Assembly (NCBI GenBank): GCA_964030475.1
Contig: CAXIPT010000007.1
Coordinates: forward strand, 3,376,657 to 3,440,656
DNA length: 64,000 nt
Direction of reading: 5' to 3'
From: Tethya wilhelma
Lineage: Eukaryota; Porifera; Demospongiae; Tethyida; Tethyidae
Made by a program: the position numbers and the translations under genes. This document shows, piece after piece, positions 46,990 through 58,730 of the stretch. Position 1 is the stretch's first letter. The number at the start of each line of letters is the position of its first letter. The notes under the pieces are model-generated. The model did no database searches. It was not told where the DNA came from and saw only the letters and a program-made list of their open reading frames with translations.

Positions 46990-47554
46990 AGGTACATTAA
47001 GGCACGGGATTCTCATTAAAGTGAAAAAAATATGCATATTGCCAGTAACTTTCTTACCAACACGGCTGTTGTCGTGGAAACATGCACACAAACACTTTGC
47101 ATGATCCTTAACATACTTGCAACAAAATCTTGGTCATGTGACTTATCACTCGTTGAATATTTTGAATTAATGAATAATTAATTAGGCGGAGCTGAAGACC
47201 TGTTTCCTGTGTGAAGATATTGGCCGAGGTGCGCAATAAATGGAAAGCCTTTCGTATCTTACCATGGCAACAAGTAATCAAGACAGAGTGGTAAATTTTA
47301 TTAAGTACATGGTAAGTCAATTCTCACATAAAGTTTGGTTGCCATGGAAACAGGTCTTCAGCTCTGCCTAATTAATTATTCATTAATTCAAAATATTGAA
47401 CGAGTGGTAAGTCACATGACCAAGATGTTGGTGCAAGTATGTTAAGCATCATGCAAAGTCTTTGTACACATGTTTCCACGACAACAGTTCAGAAACTTAC
47501 AGGCAATACGCATATTTTTTTATTTTAATGAGGGTCCCATGCCTTAATGTACCT
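46990..47554. mobile_element. 565-bp foldback with X-box-like sites
   Basis: Arms from AGGTACATTAAGGCA to TGCCTTAATGTACCT, about 210 bases each. Each contains the words CTAATTAATTATTCATTAATT and a CATGTTTCCACGACAACAG-like stretch. The centre has GTTGCCATGGAAAC (47338-47351) and ACCATGGCAAC (47261-47271), close to the RFX X-box consensus. Confidence 0.75.
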
Positions 47555-47734
47555 GAAGGTGTGTACATACATGACATGCATTACATAATATATATAACTC
47601 GATCATGCATTGTCATAACAGCATCATCTGCGTGCATCCTCTATAAATGATTATGATTGCTATAGCTATTAATTTTTTTTGTTTTCCTACATTAATCAGG
47701 ATGCAGCAGAGGATATAACTTAGGACTACACCCT

Positions 47735-50608
47735 CAGTTCCAAGGAATTAATAGTCAAATGGTAGAGCAGAGCAACTCTACTCTCAAATGATTAAAATCT
47801 TCACTCTCATATATTATATGAACGCTACAAACTTTATGAACCATTGTAAATTCTTTTTATGGTATAGAAACTCACAGAAAATCATTAATATTAAGGTTGG
47901 TCGGTCATAGCAACACGCGAATAGTGCGGGCAGGAAGAATTGCGTCAATTTTGTAGTTTAACATCACCACAAACCTCAACCGGAAGTGTAGAATGATTGC
48001 GCATGCGCAGGATCTTACAACTAGACAGCTGGCTACTTTTTTGTTGCTTTTTTTACAACACAACAAGCCCTCAGCAAAGGGAAAGAGGTCTTCAAAAGAG
48101 GCTGACACCAGGTGGCAAGTATTCAAGATGCAACAGAAAAAGTTTAACAGTACTACTATACACATCAATAACCAGTAATTGGGTGAATATCAAAATTAAA
48201 TGGTTTGTATTCCAGAAGTATAGAGATATATATCAATGCCAGAAAATAAAGTGTCTATAACTGGCTGGCTTTCAGGTGGACCATCAAGACGACTCCGATA
48301 CAGAGCTGGATGGTATAGTATATGAGCTGGTTTCCTAAGACAGAACAAATGGATGCTAAATCCAACTTGAAACTCAATGACGAGGAACTGTGCTGTTGAT
48401 GAGACAAAGTACGGTCCAAAAGACTCCAAACAAGGGTGAATTTCTGCCAATATAGATTGTGGTGTACCACAAGGTAACAAGTACGATGTTGTCACTCCTA
48501 CTGTAAAATCTGTAAAAAAAGAAAATAAAAAACAAACAAAAAAAAGACTTGTGATCAACAAAAAAACAATATTTTATTTTGCTTACAAGATTGAGCGTAT
48601 CTGTAGAATCTCTGCTCCATATGAAAAGTGCTCTGGTGTACAGATGCCATACTGAAAGAAGAATGATACAAGAAGTGAGACAAACATGCACAAGTCAAGA
48701 GTACGTACTATCCTAAACAGCTATAGCCTGGTAATTTTTGTCGTTTTTGTTGTACACAAGTGTATATACATGTACCTCTCCTTACTGCTGCTTTCTAAAA
48801 AAATCTCACTTCAAACATTCATACTTAGCACACACACAGAGTAGATGCATGCAGAAGCACATTTCATGGTAATAGTAAAAACACATGGAGTTATAGACCA
48901 TACACTATATTAGCAAATCAGTTCACTCATCATGGTACATGATAATTTGCAGTACTATATTGGATTACCTTCCTTTCAGAACAGAACTTGAGCTATTCCT
49001 AGAGTTTCATAGCAGTATGGAAGCATCACCAGCATGACTGAAGCTAAGACAGAAGCTTGGATCTTAAGACAAAGCAGTGTGACTCATTTCATCTCGGTGC
49101 TCTTTAATTAGAGAGAAAACAGTCAGTAACTTTGAGGTGAAGTTAGCAGCTTTGTCTGACCTCTAGTAATACCTCAACCCTTTCTCTGCTTGTCACCAAC
49201 CATATTTCACCTCAGCTGGCCATTCTGTAGCAGCTACCACGATTCACTCTGATCTGCAAATTATTATCTACTCACATTCAATACTAAATAAATCACGTTA
49301 GCAGACAATCCACTTCAAAGGGGCAGCTTCTTTGATGTACCGCTTTTTCTAAAATCTCTCTTTGTGATCATTGCAAGACTGCCAAATTTAGAACTCAAAC
49401 TGCCTGACGTCAGCTCTTTAGAAGTACGCATTCTTTTTCCACTTATTCGTCCCTGGTTGGTTAGATCAGTGGGTGTGTTAAAAAAAATCGAACAAAGACA
49501 GTGGAAGCAGCCAAAAATGGCAAAAAATGATACGTAGAAGTGTTTAGCAGCTAAAAATAAGTAGGTATACCTTTTTTTTGGTTCTACAATCGTTCTAGTT
49601 TGTGTTGAAATAGATGCGATAGGCAGAAAAATGAAAAAGCTGCTATTCAGAAAAAAATTTTTCTAGTGTGCTCAGTATAGCTATACATTAGCGCTGTTTG
49701 TGTAAAAATCTGGACAGAAAAGTTGATATTTTGTGTCTTTTGCAAGTTGGAAATTTCCCTAGCAACGCCGTGCATGGGCATGACCAACCACCCTTAAAGC
49801 GTACACATATCCAATTTCAATTTCAACATGATTGTCAGTTATGAATTACTACGTAGAATGCTATATTTTATTATTTTGTGAGTAAAAATTAATTATAGTG
49901 TTACCGTGTCGACTATATATGGAAGAGTCTGAATCCAACTTAAGTGAATAGGATTCACTGCATAGTGAAATGTAAATGAGCTAACTTTTACTTTATTATG
50001 GACAATGGGTGTTTTCATAGATCGCATGCACACTTCATTTTGCTAGTTCAAAGTTTACATTATTGTGAACCACAAACTCCAAAATGTGTAGTTAATTAAC
50101 CTAGTGTTGTAAACAGACAACAATTACCAACCTACTTGTAAAACTCACCTAATTAAATTAAGAGATCTCTATGAAAGCCACTGGGCCTTAACTCATGATG
50201 CACAATCATATAATAAAATTGGCTGCTACTTCACAGTACACATGCTAGGCCATGGTGGTGTGCAGTGAGCAATTAGTGATCAGTCAATGACAATGAATAC
50301 TATTGGCATATGGTTCACTGCAAAAGCTTCAAGTTTAAGCAAGTACGTAATTTTCATAAAGCAATCCACTGACAGTGCTAGTTTTCAAAAGATGTTTATT
50401 TACTACCACTTAATACTGAAAAATCTCAATCTGCTGCAGTTGAGGAATGCACAATCTACATACTGTCATCTCGTGTTTATATTTCAGCTTGATTTTCAAT
50501 AAACATTTTGGAGCATAATATATCAGTATAATGTCAGTAATGACAACATTCACTCAGAATCCATTTTGCTTAATTGTCCAGCTCTTTATTCACTCTATAG
50601 ATAAAGAT
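47735..50608. repeat. Large inverted duplication, right arm
   Basis: Reverse complement of the left arm. It preserves the empty sites for both left-arm insertions and carries its own copy of the TTAA element. Confidence 0.9.
47895..49793. mobile_element. TTAA element, right-arm copy
   Basis: Ends GGTTGGTCGGTCAT and ATGACCAACCACCC between TTAA sites (47891-47894 and 49794-49797). The sense strand of the internal gene is plus here. A perfect NRF1-like TGCGCATGCGCA at 47998-48009 and an ETS-like ACCGGAAGT at 47979-47987 sit at the first ATG (47993). The N-terminal and 79-codon tail frames are open as in the left arm, and the acidic piece differs by a six-base in-frame indel. On the opposite strand a 10-bp deletion shifts the plus-strand exon of the left arm. 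Confidence 0.6.
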
Positions 50609-50894
50609 ACAGTATGAGTAAAAAAAAGGTTACATTAAGTATGCTAAATTCGCGAAATGATTCTAGACCACGTTCTACAACTTACTACACTGTTCATGAG
50701 GGTCACAATTGGCACGAACAGACAGCACTGTAGTTGTACATCTGTGGCTAGATGTAGCCACAGATACACTGTTAGTGGCCTTGGAGGCTGGGTGTGAAGT
50801 TCATGAATTTCATGAATTTCTTTCTGTCATGCACCAAGCAGAGCTATAATGAGCCACATGTGTAGCTGATCAGCTACATGTACATAAAAAGCAT

Positions 50895-50902
50895 TATAAA
50901 AG
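50895..50902 (+). promoter_or_regulatory. TATA box upstream of the 51007 gene
   Basis: TATAAAAG lies 112 bases before the ATG at 51007, which is the first ATG after it. A start site near 50925-50930 would be expected. Confidence 0.45.
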
Positions 50903-51006
50903 TATTCTTAACTCTGAGACTGCTCATTTCAGAGTAAAACTCCTGGTTGTAAGATTTGCCTTCAGTGCTCTTAGTCACATCTATTTGTGTATCTTCTGAA
51001 GAAGTT

Positions 51007-51320
51007 ATGAACATGGATGACATGGTTGCTGTCAAATGGGATAGGCCAGGAAGTACCCAACATGGAGTAGTACATTATGTGAGAAAAGACATTGTAGAGA
51101 GCATTCCTGACCAACCTGGAAAGGTTAAAGTTCTTTGGCCCAAGAAGGGAAACAAATGCTTCAATGAGTGGGAGGGCTTTGTTGTTGAAGGAAACTCTCC
51201 AACATCAACCAAGACTATTGAAGAACAAGGTAAGTAGATATTATTATAGATACAATGTATAAATTATAGCAATTATTAACCTTTGGTGCGCATGCGCAGC
51301 AGGGGTTATGGTAGTCGTGT

Positions 51321-51351
<31 letters not shown>

Positions 51352-53358
51352 TCCAACTATATCTCAAGAAAGGCAGCTCCAGTGTTCAAACGCGGTATAC
51401 CAAGGTAAAATAATCGAGATTATCTAAAAAAATTACACAAAGAATTCCACAAAAGCCTGTAGTTCCTGAGATATGAAGCTTTTCAGCCTCTTTGAGCGCT
51501 AAGCTTCGAGGCCACACCCATAATTTTGGGGGACGAGCCTGAGCGAGCTTCATAGCATAGACAGTAGAAGCTTAGCTACTGATATGAAATGGCCTGAGGT
51601 CCTTTTACAAAGCAACAAAAGCCTATAGTTTCTGAAATCTGAGGCTTTTCAGCCTATCTGAGCTAAGCTTTGAGGCCACACCCATTCATCCTGTTAAAAT
51701 TTTGGGGCAAGCATGAGGGGCGAGCCTGAGCAAGTCCCATAGCATAGCTGCATAGCTTATTGATACACACTCATCCAACTACATTATACAGAAATAACAA
51801 TATAATATCAGACTACACAATAAGCTGCTATAATATATCAAATACCATCAAAATACTTATAAGATTCAGCCTGTATGATTATAATTATGTACCCCGCACC
51901 AAGGGTTATGCACCTTGGTGCCTTCATTGTGTAGGTTTTCAAAACTTCTTAAAAAATTTTGTGGTGCATATATGCATGCCTCTGACCATTCCAATCATTG
52001 TTTTTTTAGCATCTAAGACAACCAAAAAGCCTGCTCCCAAGCGCCTACAGGAAAAAAAATCTGCAAGTAGTACAGCCACTGCAAAAAAAACAGGTTGGTG
52101 TAAATATTGAATTTTTGTGGTAAAGTGTACTAACACTAAAAATAATTAGGCTTGTGGGTTTTAAATGTGTATTGTAAACAACCACAAAGACACAGTATGG
52201 TATAGTTATAGCATGGGCATGGCTATAACTGAGCTACTGGCTGCTTTTTTTGTACTACTTTCACACTGGATGCTTGCCCAGTTACAGGCCTACAAAATGT
52301 TTTCCCAGACAAAGCTGGTTTTACTAGCTGTACCTGTTGTCAATACCTACACAGATGCTTGTCTACAAGCAAGGCTGCTTGCCGGATGTACCAGGCTGCT
52401 TCTACACTGCATTTTGTTCCTGACTGCTCTGTGCTAGATCTATCTGCTTCTAGAACAAGCTTCTTTGGTCTGCTTGGTGCTGCTAATGGCCAGTAGTCCA
52501 AGCTAGCTAGCTCTTTTGAGCTCCTAGCTGCTACTGCACAGCTTTGTACAGCTGCTTTCTGTCTAAAAAGCATCCGAAGTTGGTCCATTCGAGCTACAGT
52601 AAGCCTACTCGCTACTCCTGGCTCTTCCTAGTGCTTTCCAATGGCTGGGCTGTACAGCAAGCAGAGCCATTAGCTGATCCCATGCAAAACAGCTAGCAAA
52701 TTTGAACCAGTAGGTTCCTAGGCTCAATGCTCTCAGTTCCCTACCTTTTGGGAGTGGATAGGCTTCCTTTTTTCAGCGAAAAGCCAGCATTTTGGTCCTG
52801 CTTCTCTCTGCTCTTTCAAAATGCTTCCCTTTGATTGCACACCTGACTACACGTGGGCATATGCGCGCGTGTACTATTAATTAGTGGTTTTTTGCTGTAC
52901 CACTACAGAATAGAGTACTTGTAGGGCTTACTGTATGTGAGAATACTGGTACACCTATCTCCTAGGAGATATACAATAAATGATTGTATTGTTTCTTCTT
53001 ACTACTATACTCAGGTAAAAAAGACAAAGACAAGGCAAAAATCCTGAACATCTGTCTTCCATCTTGCAGTGACACTAGTACTAATCCTGGACTTAACTCT
53101 GGCAGTGACGCTTCTCCTGGAGTGCATGTACCTCCAAGACAATCTCAACTTGGTACACTGGAGAAGAAGCTGGATGTAGTAGTAGATCTTCTTACAGCAT
53201 CACTGCAACAACAGAAGCAAGCAACCATCCAGCAGCAGCCGCCACCCCCCAATGGCCCCCATCCAGCGGCAGATGCCGCCACAAGTTCTGCAGCAGCCGC
53301 CACCCCCCTTCCAGCAGCAACAGCCACCCCNACCTTCTGTGGTTTTAGTAATACTTAA
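51007..53358 (+). CDS. Lys-rich/Gln-Pro-rich protein of unknown function
   Basis: Exon 1 51007-51229 starts MNMDDMVAVKWDRPGS and contains GKVKVLWPKKGNKCFNEWEG, perhaps a small beta-barrel domain of Tudor or similar type (a guess). Exon 2 52010-52093 (phase 1 both sides) is basic: SKTTKKPAPKRLQEKKSAS. Exon 3 53015-53358 starts KKDKDKAK, has a helix LGTLEKKLDVVVDLLTASL that could form a coiled coil, then a QQQ/PPPP/Ala-rich tail. All junctions are GT-AG with correct phase. An 'n' at 53331 in the CCA-rich tail makes the last eight residues and the stop unreliable. A possible further exon (SPPSEQPDTDLPTDYAF, from about 53920) lies beyond. Intron 1 holds the 51283 repeat. Confidence 0.6.
51283..51880 (+). 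repeat. Repeat family with GT run, copy 1
   Basis: Nearly identical to 54955-55505. Starts TTGGTGCGCATGCGCAGCAG, then a GT run, AACTATATCTCAAGAAAGGC and repeated CACACCCAT motifs. Copy 1 also contains the sequence that flanks the composite insertion in copy 2, so it serves as the empty site. Confidence 0.8.
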
Positions 53359-53590
53359 TGTGGTTTTAGTAATTGCACTCCTGCATAATTTATAATTAAA
53401 AATCCTGTAATTTAGCCTGGATTTTGTTTATCCCTCTATAAAATTGTGATATTAGCTAATTTTATGGCTCCATTAAATGATACTATATTAGCAGATAACC
53501 ACACAATTCCTCGTACAATTATGGAATTAATAGCACTCTAGCTGCCACTCATATGGAGTTGTACTCTGAATCATGTGGTTACCTATACTA

Positions 53591-54572
53591 ACAAGTACAA
53601 AAAACATTAGAAATGTAATGCAAACATAGGAATGGCCAAATCGTAAAAAAAGTGAGCAAACAAGCCAGGAATGGTTGTCAGATTGAGTGAGTTCATTTTA
53701 CTGTGTTACTTTATGTTTATATCTCTACTAAGCTCAATGACATTGTAGACACAGGAATGAACTCGCTCAATCTGACAACCATTCCTGGCTTGTTTGCTCA
53801 CTTTTTTTACGATTTGGCCATTCCTATGTTTGCATTACATTTCTAATGTTTTTTGTACTTGTTTGTTCTATTTTTTTTAATAATTGTTTACAATATCAGT
53901 GGAATTTAGTCTTTCAGTAGCCCACCATCTGAGCAGCCGGACACTGACTTGCCAACAGACTATGCCTTTCAGACAGCTGAAACTCTGAACCCTAAGGCCA
54001 AATGTGATTTATGTCTATTATATTTGTGTCTTGTTAGCTAGAGATAACTTCCCTACTGAAGAACTGAATACAGAGAACGACAGGATAGGACAGAACTCAG
54101 AGCACTGCATGCTGCTATAGATTCCAAATAACACGCACTTGAATATGGAAAGGATCGTTAGGCTAGCTAGCTAATGAATAATGCATGATTAGTAATGGCC
54201 GCCATATGGAGAAGGCGCTTTTCGCCTTGTATCTAGCGACTGAAAAAAACCGATGGCAAAAGCGACTGTCCCCAAAGAAACCAAGTTTGTTCGTTCAAGA
54301 ATCAGCTTCTAAAAGTGAATAGTCTCTGAGCCAAGATAGAAGAAGAAGAATAAGAAGAAGATGGAGAAAATTGGAGGTTTGGCATATTTTAGTTTGGTAC
54401 TTTAGCGATGGTTTTAAGCCATGTTTTAGGGCTCATTAGAAAGAGAAAGAGCTAAATAGTAGCTTGAGAAGCCTTTTAGTGCCAAGCGCTCAGTTTTTGC
54501 AGAGTTATTCGCGTGAATATTTGTATTGCGCTAATGGGCCATCCTATGTACCCAGTACTACCGTACTGGGAA
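53591..54572 (-). mobile_element. Composite element, reverse orientation
   Basis: The foldback end (53591-53870, a divergent version with AAACAAGCCAGGAATGG) comes first, then the reverse-complemented body, ending in CCCAGTACTACCGTACTGGG. The segment 53890-54110 between them differs from other copies. Confidence 0.75.
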
Positions 54573-54954
54573 TAACACAGGTAAGCAACTATAATTATGG
54601 TACATGAACATTATCATATCAGTATATACATCTTCCATATTGGTGAGTTTAAGCCTGAGGCTATCACTTCTAGTGGGAGGCCTCAATTTCATCTTTGATC
54701 CAGCTGGAGTGTGTCACTGATTACTTGAATTTGAACCTATTAAATGTGCACCAATCACACATGATAAGGGTAATGGAGTTAATGTCACAGCTCTCTCTCA
54801 TCTACCTCCATGAGAAGAGATTTTCCTCTTCTTAATGCCTTGACAGAAATCAAACTTATCCTCATTGGCTTTCCTTAGTGGCTTCTATATTTTGTGGTAA
54901 TGAGGTGGACGATATTTTCTACATAACTAAAGAAGTGGGTGTATCTATATTTAT

Positions 54955-55505
54955 TAACCCTTGGTGCGCATGCACGGCAGGGATTATGGTAGTTGTTTTG
55001 TCTGTGTGTGTGTGTGTGTGTATGTGTATTCCAACTATATCTCAAGAACGGCAGCTCCAGTCTTCAAAAGCGGCATACCAAGGTAAAATAATCGAGATTA
55101 TCTAAAAAAATTACACAAAGAATTCAACAAAAGCCAGTAGTTCCTGAGATCTGAGGCTTTTCAGCCTCTTTGAGCGCTAAGCTTCGAGGCCACACCCATA
55201 ATTTTAGGGGACGAGCCTGAGCGAGCTTCATAGCATAGACAGTAGAAGCTTAGCTACTGATATGAAATGGCCTGAGGTCCTTTTACAAAGCAACAAAAGC
55301 CTATAGTTTCTGAAATCTGAGACTTTTCAGCCTATCTGAGCTAAGCTTCAAGGCCACACCCATTCATCCTGTTAAAATTTTGGGGCAAACATGAGGGGCG
55401 AGCCTGAGCGAGTCCCATAGCATAGCTGCAGACCTGATTATTGATACAACTACATTATGCAGAAATAACAATATAGTATTAGACTACACAATAAACTGCT
55501 ATAAT
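54955..55505 (+). repeat. Repeat family with GT run, copy 2
   Basis: Matches 51283-51850. Interrupted at 55505 by the composite element and resumed at about 57302 (TATATCAAATACCATC). Confidence 0.8.
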
Positions 55506-57302
55506 TCCCAGTACGGTAGTACTGGGTACATAGGAATGGCACGGATGGCCCATTAGCACAATACAAATATTCACATGAATTACTCTGCAAAAACTGAGCG
55601 CTTGGCACTAAAAGGCTTCTTAAGCTACTATTTAGCCTTTTCTCTTTCTATTGAGCCTAAAAACATAGCCTAAAACCATCGCTAAAGTAGCAAACTAAAG
55701 TATGCCAAACCTCCAATTTTCTCCATCTTCTTCTTCTTCTTCTTCTTCTATCTTGGAACAACTTTTCTCGAAGACCACTCGCTTTCAGAAGCTGACTCTT
55801 GAACGAATAAACGTTTCTTTGTCTTCACTTGCTTTTTGTATCGGTTATTCGTCTCTCTAGCTGAGTCGCTAGATACAAGACAAAAAGTGCCTTCTCCGTA
55901 TGGCAGCCATTCATTTCTATGCTCATTAATAATTCATTAGCTACCTTGGAAAACAAGTTGACGACCCTTTTCCAGTTAGACAAGTGTGCGTTATTTTGAA
56001 TCCGAATATTCGCTGCCCTGCCTGTTTTACCTGAAGATTTCTGGTTGTGCTGAAGTCTCTTTATAATAGCTAGAGGACGAGTCCAAGGTCTCTACGCTAT
56101 TTAGAGGCCCAAAGGCCCGAGGCTGTAGCGTCCCGAGCGTAGCGAGGGCGCTACTAAGGGCCTGAGGGCCTCTAAATAGCGTAGAGACCATTGGACGAGG
56201 CCTCTAACTGGTTTAGAATATAGGCCTAACTGCCCTAGCAACAAAACAGAACAAGAAATTCTATTGGATAGCCGCAAAAATCCGAGCGACTATTATCTAG
56301 CTACCATAGATACGTACAGTTGAAAATTCATCTTGGTTCCAAGTTNNNNNNNNNNNNNNNNNNNNNNNNNNNNNNNNNNNNNNNNNNNNNNNNNNNNNNN
56401 NNNNNNNNNNNNNNNNNNNNNNNNNNNNNNNNNNNNNNNNNNNNNNNNNNNNNNNNNNNNNNNNNNNNNNNNNNNNNNNNNNNNNNNNNNNNNNNNNNNN
56501 NNNNNNNNNNNNNNNNNNNNNNNNNNNNNNNNNNNNNNNNNNNNNNNNNNNNNNNNNNNNNNNNNNNNNNNNNNNNNNNNNNNNNNNNNNNNNNNNNNNN
56601 NNNNNNNNNNNNNNNNNNNNNNNNNNNNNNNNNNNNNNNNNNNNNNNNNNNNNNNNNNNNNNNNNNNNNNNNNNNNNNNNNNNNNNNNNNNNNNNNNNNN
56701 NNNNNNNNNNNNNNNNNNNNNNNNNNNNNNNNNNNNNNNNNNNNNNNNNNNNNNNNNNNNNNNNNNNNNNNNNNNNNNNNNNNNNNNNNNNNNNNNNNNN
56801 NNNNNNNNNNNNNNNNNNNNNNNNNNNNNNNNNNNNNNNNNNNNNNNNNNNNNNNNNNNNNNNNNNNNNNNNNNNNNNNNNNNNNNNNNNNNNNNNNNNN
56901 NNNNNNNNNNNNNNNNNNNNNNNNNNNNNNNNNNNNNNNNNNNNNNNNNNNNNNNNNNNNNNNNNNNNNNNNNNNNNNNNNNNNNNNNNNNNNNNNNNNN
57001 NNNNNNNNNNNNNNNNNNNNNNNNNNNNNNNNNNNNNNNNNNNNNNNNNNNNNNNNNNNNNNNNNNNNNNNNNNNNNNNNNNNNNNNNNNNNNNNNNNNN
57101 NNNNNNNNNNNNNNNNNNNNNNNNNNNNNNNNNNNNNNNNNNNNNNNNNNNNNNNNNNNNNNNGGGAAGAGAGTACTACATGCAGCCCACACAGGAATGA
57201 TTCCGCACACACTCAAACAGCCATTCCATCTTGTTTGCTTTCTTTTTTACGATTTGGCCATTCCTATGTCTCATTACATTTTCAATAATTTTTTCACTTG
57301 TA
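55506..57302 (+). mobile_element. Composite element with assembly gap
   Basis: Starts TCCCAGTACGGTAGTACTGG and ends ...TTTTTTCACTTG. TAAT flanks both ends. 818 N bases (56346-57163) replace the junction of body and foldback. The copy at 51283 shows the unoccupied site (CTGCTATAATATATCAAATA), which fixes both ends of the element. Confidence 0.8.
56087..56189. repeat. Perfect 24-bp hairpin stem
   Basis: 56087-56110 (GGTCTCTACGCTATTTAGAG and onward) pairs with 56166-56189 around a GC-rich loop containing GAGCGTAGCGAGGG. The outer flanks GAGTCCAA and TTGGAC also pair. Probably a MITE inside the composite copy. Confidence 0.7.
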
Positions 57303-57427
57303 ATTATATCAAATACCATCAAAATACTTATAAGATTCAGTATAATTATATGTATACGTATCAAGGGTTATGCACCTTGGTGCCTTCATTTTTGCATGGC
57401 GCCCTGAGCCTAGGAGATTTAGACTAT
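57303..57427. repeat. Rest of 51283 repeat copy 2 after insertion
   Basis: TATATCAAATACCATCAAAA to GGGTTATGCACCTTGGTGCC matches 51836-51935, confirming that the composite element split this repeat. Confidence 0.75.
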
Positions 57428-58479
57428 ACAAGTAAAAAATAACATTGGAAATGTAATGAGACACAGGAATGGCTAAATCGTAAAAAGAACGCAAACAAGA
57501 TGGAATGGCTAGTTAAAGTGTGCAGAATTCTTCCTGTATGGGCTGCATTTAACAATCTCCTTATTGAGTCCCTCATTTTGCCCACAGGAAGAATTTCTTA
57601 CACACTTTAACTAGCCATTCTATCTTGTTTGCGTTCTTTTTATGATTTAGCCATTCCTGTGTCTCATTACATTTCCAATGTTTTTTTTTACTTGTTTGTT
57701 CTCATTTTTCCATAATTCTACGTGAGTTGGTGTGTGTAGCTAGCTACTGAGCTAGTAGTCTGGCAAGCCAGACTCACTGAGCCAGCTGAGCTGGTACTTG
57801 AAGTCACAAGTTGTGTAGCCTGCTTGATACTGAAGTGAAACACACATCTCAGTCATTTGGAGGCAGGAGCTGTATCATAAGATTCACTTGTCTTCCTATA
57901 TGTTATGATAATCAAAGTCCTGATTCATCTGGAGCAACCAAGTATCATAAAATAGTTCCACGCAACTTTAGTGCATTTAATTCTAAATAACGCACACTTT
58001 TGTGTGTGGAAAGGGTCGTCAATTCGAATTTTCTAGAAGCTAATGAATTATGCATGAGTGTAGAAATTAATGGCGGTCATATGGAGGAGGCGCTTTTCGC
58101 CTTGTATCTAGCTACTCAATGAGAGTCGCTAAAAACCGATGGCAAAAGCGACTGTACCGGAAGAAACCAAGTTCGTTCGTTCAAGAATGAGCTTCTAAAA
58201 GTGAATAGTCTCTGAGAAAAGTTGAGCCAAGATAGAAAAAGAAGAAGAAGAAGAAGAAGATGGAGAAAATTGGAGGTTTGGCATGTTTGTGCTTGTTACT
58301 TTAGCGATGTTTTTAGGCCATGTTTTTGGGCTCATTAGAAAGAGAAAGAGCTAAATAGTAGCTTTAGAAGCCTGTTAGTGCTAGGCGCTCAGTTTTTGCA
58401 GAGTTATTTGCGTGAATATTTGTATTGCGCTAATGGGCCATCCTGTGTACCCAGTACTACCGTACTGGGAATAGCTAGT
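57428..58479 (-). mobile_element. Complete composite element, reverse orientation
   Basis: Foldback 57428-57695 (CAAGTAAAAAATAACATTGG to its complement), body, and terminal CCCAGTACTACCGTACTGGG at 58451-58470 region, flanked by TAT/ATA. At about 1050 bp it is the best intact copy for a family consensus. Confidence 0.8.
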
Positions 58480-58730
58480 AGGGAATGCAACTTCAGGCTT
58501 ACCTTTCTTCCTCGTGATCGCAGAGCCTCTCTTCTCCAGAACTATCGGACATTTTTGCAGTGACTACAAAGCTGTGGTAATATTTTAATCCACAATAGTC
58601 CAACTGGCCACGTGCACCGGGTGCATGCTGTGGAGGAGCTTGCTTGCAAACACTGGTAAACATCTGTACACATCTGTACAGTACAACTGTTGAACATGCA
58701 GCTTAGCCAGCTACTGAACAGCTTGGAACC

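Noticed and set aside
56293..57288. Long ORFs of about 300 codons
   Set aside because: Almost entirely N bases of the assembly gap.
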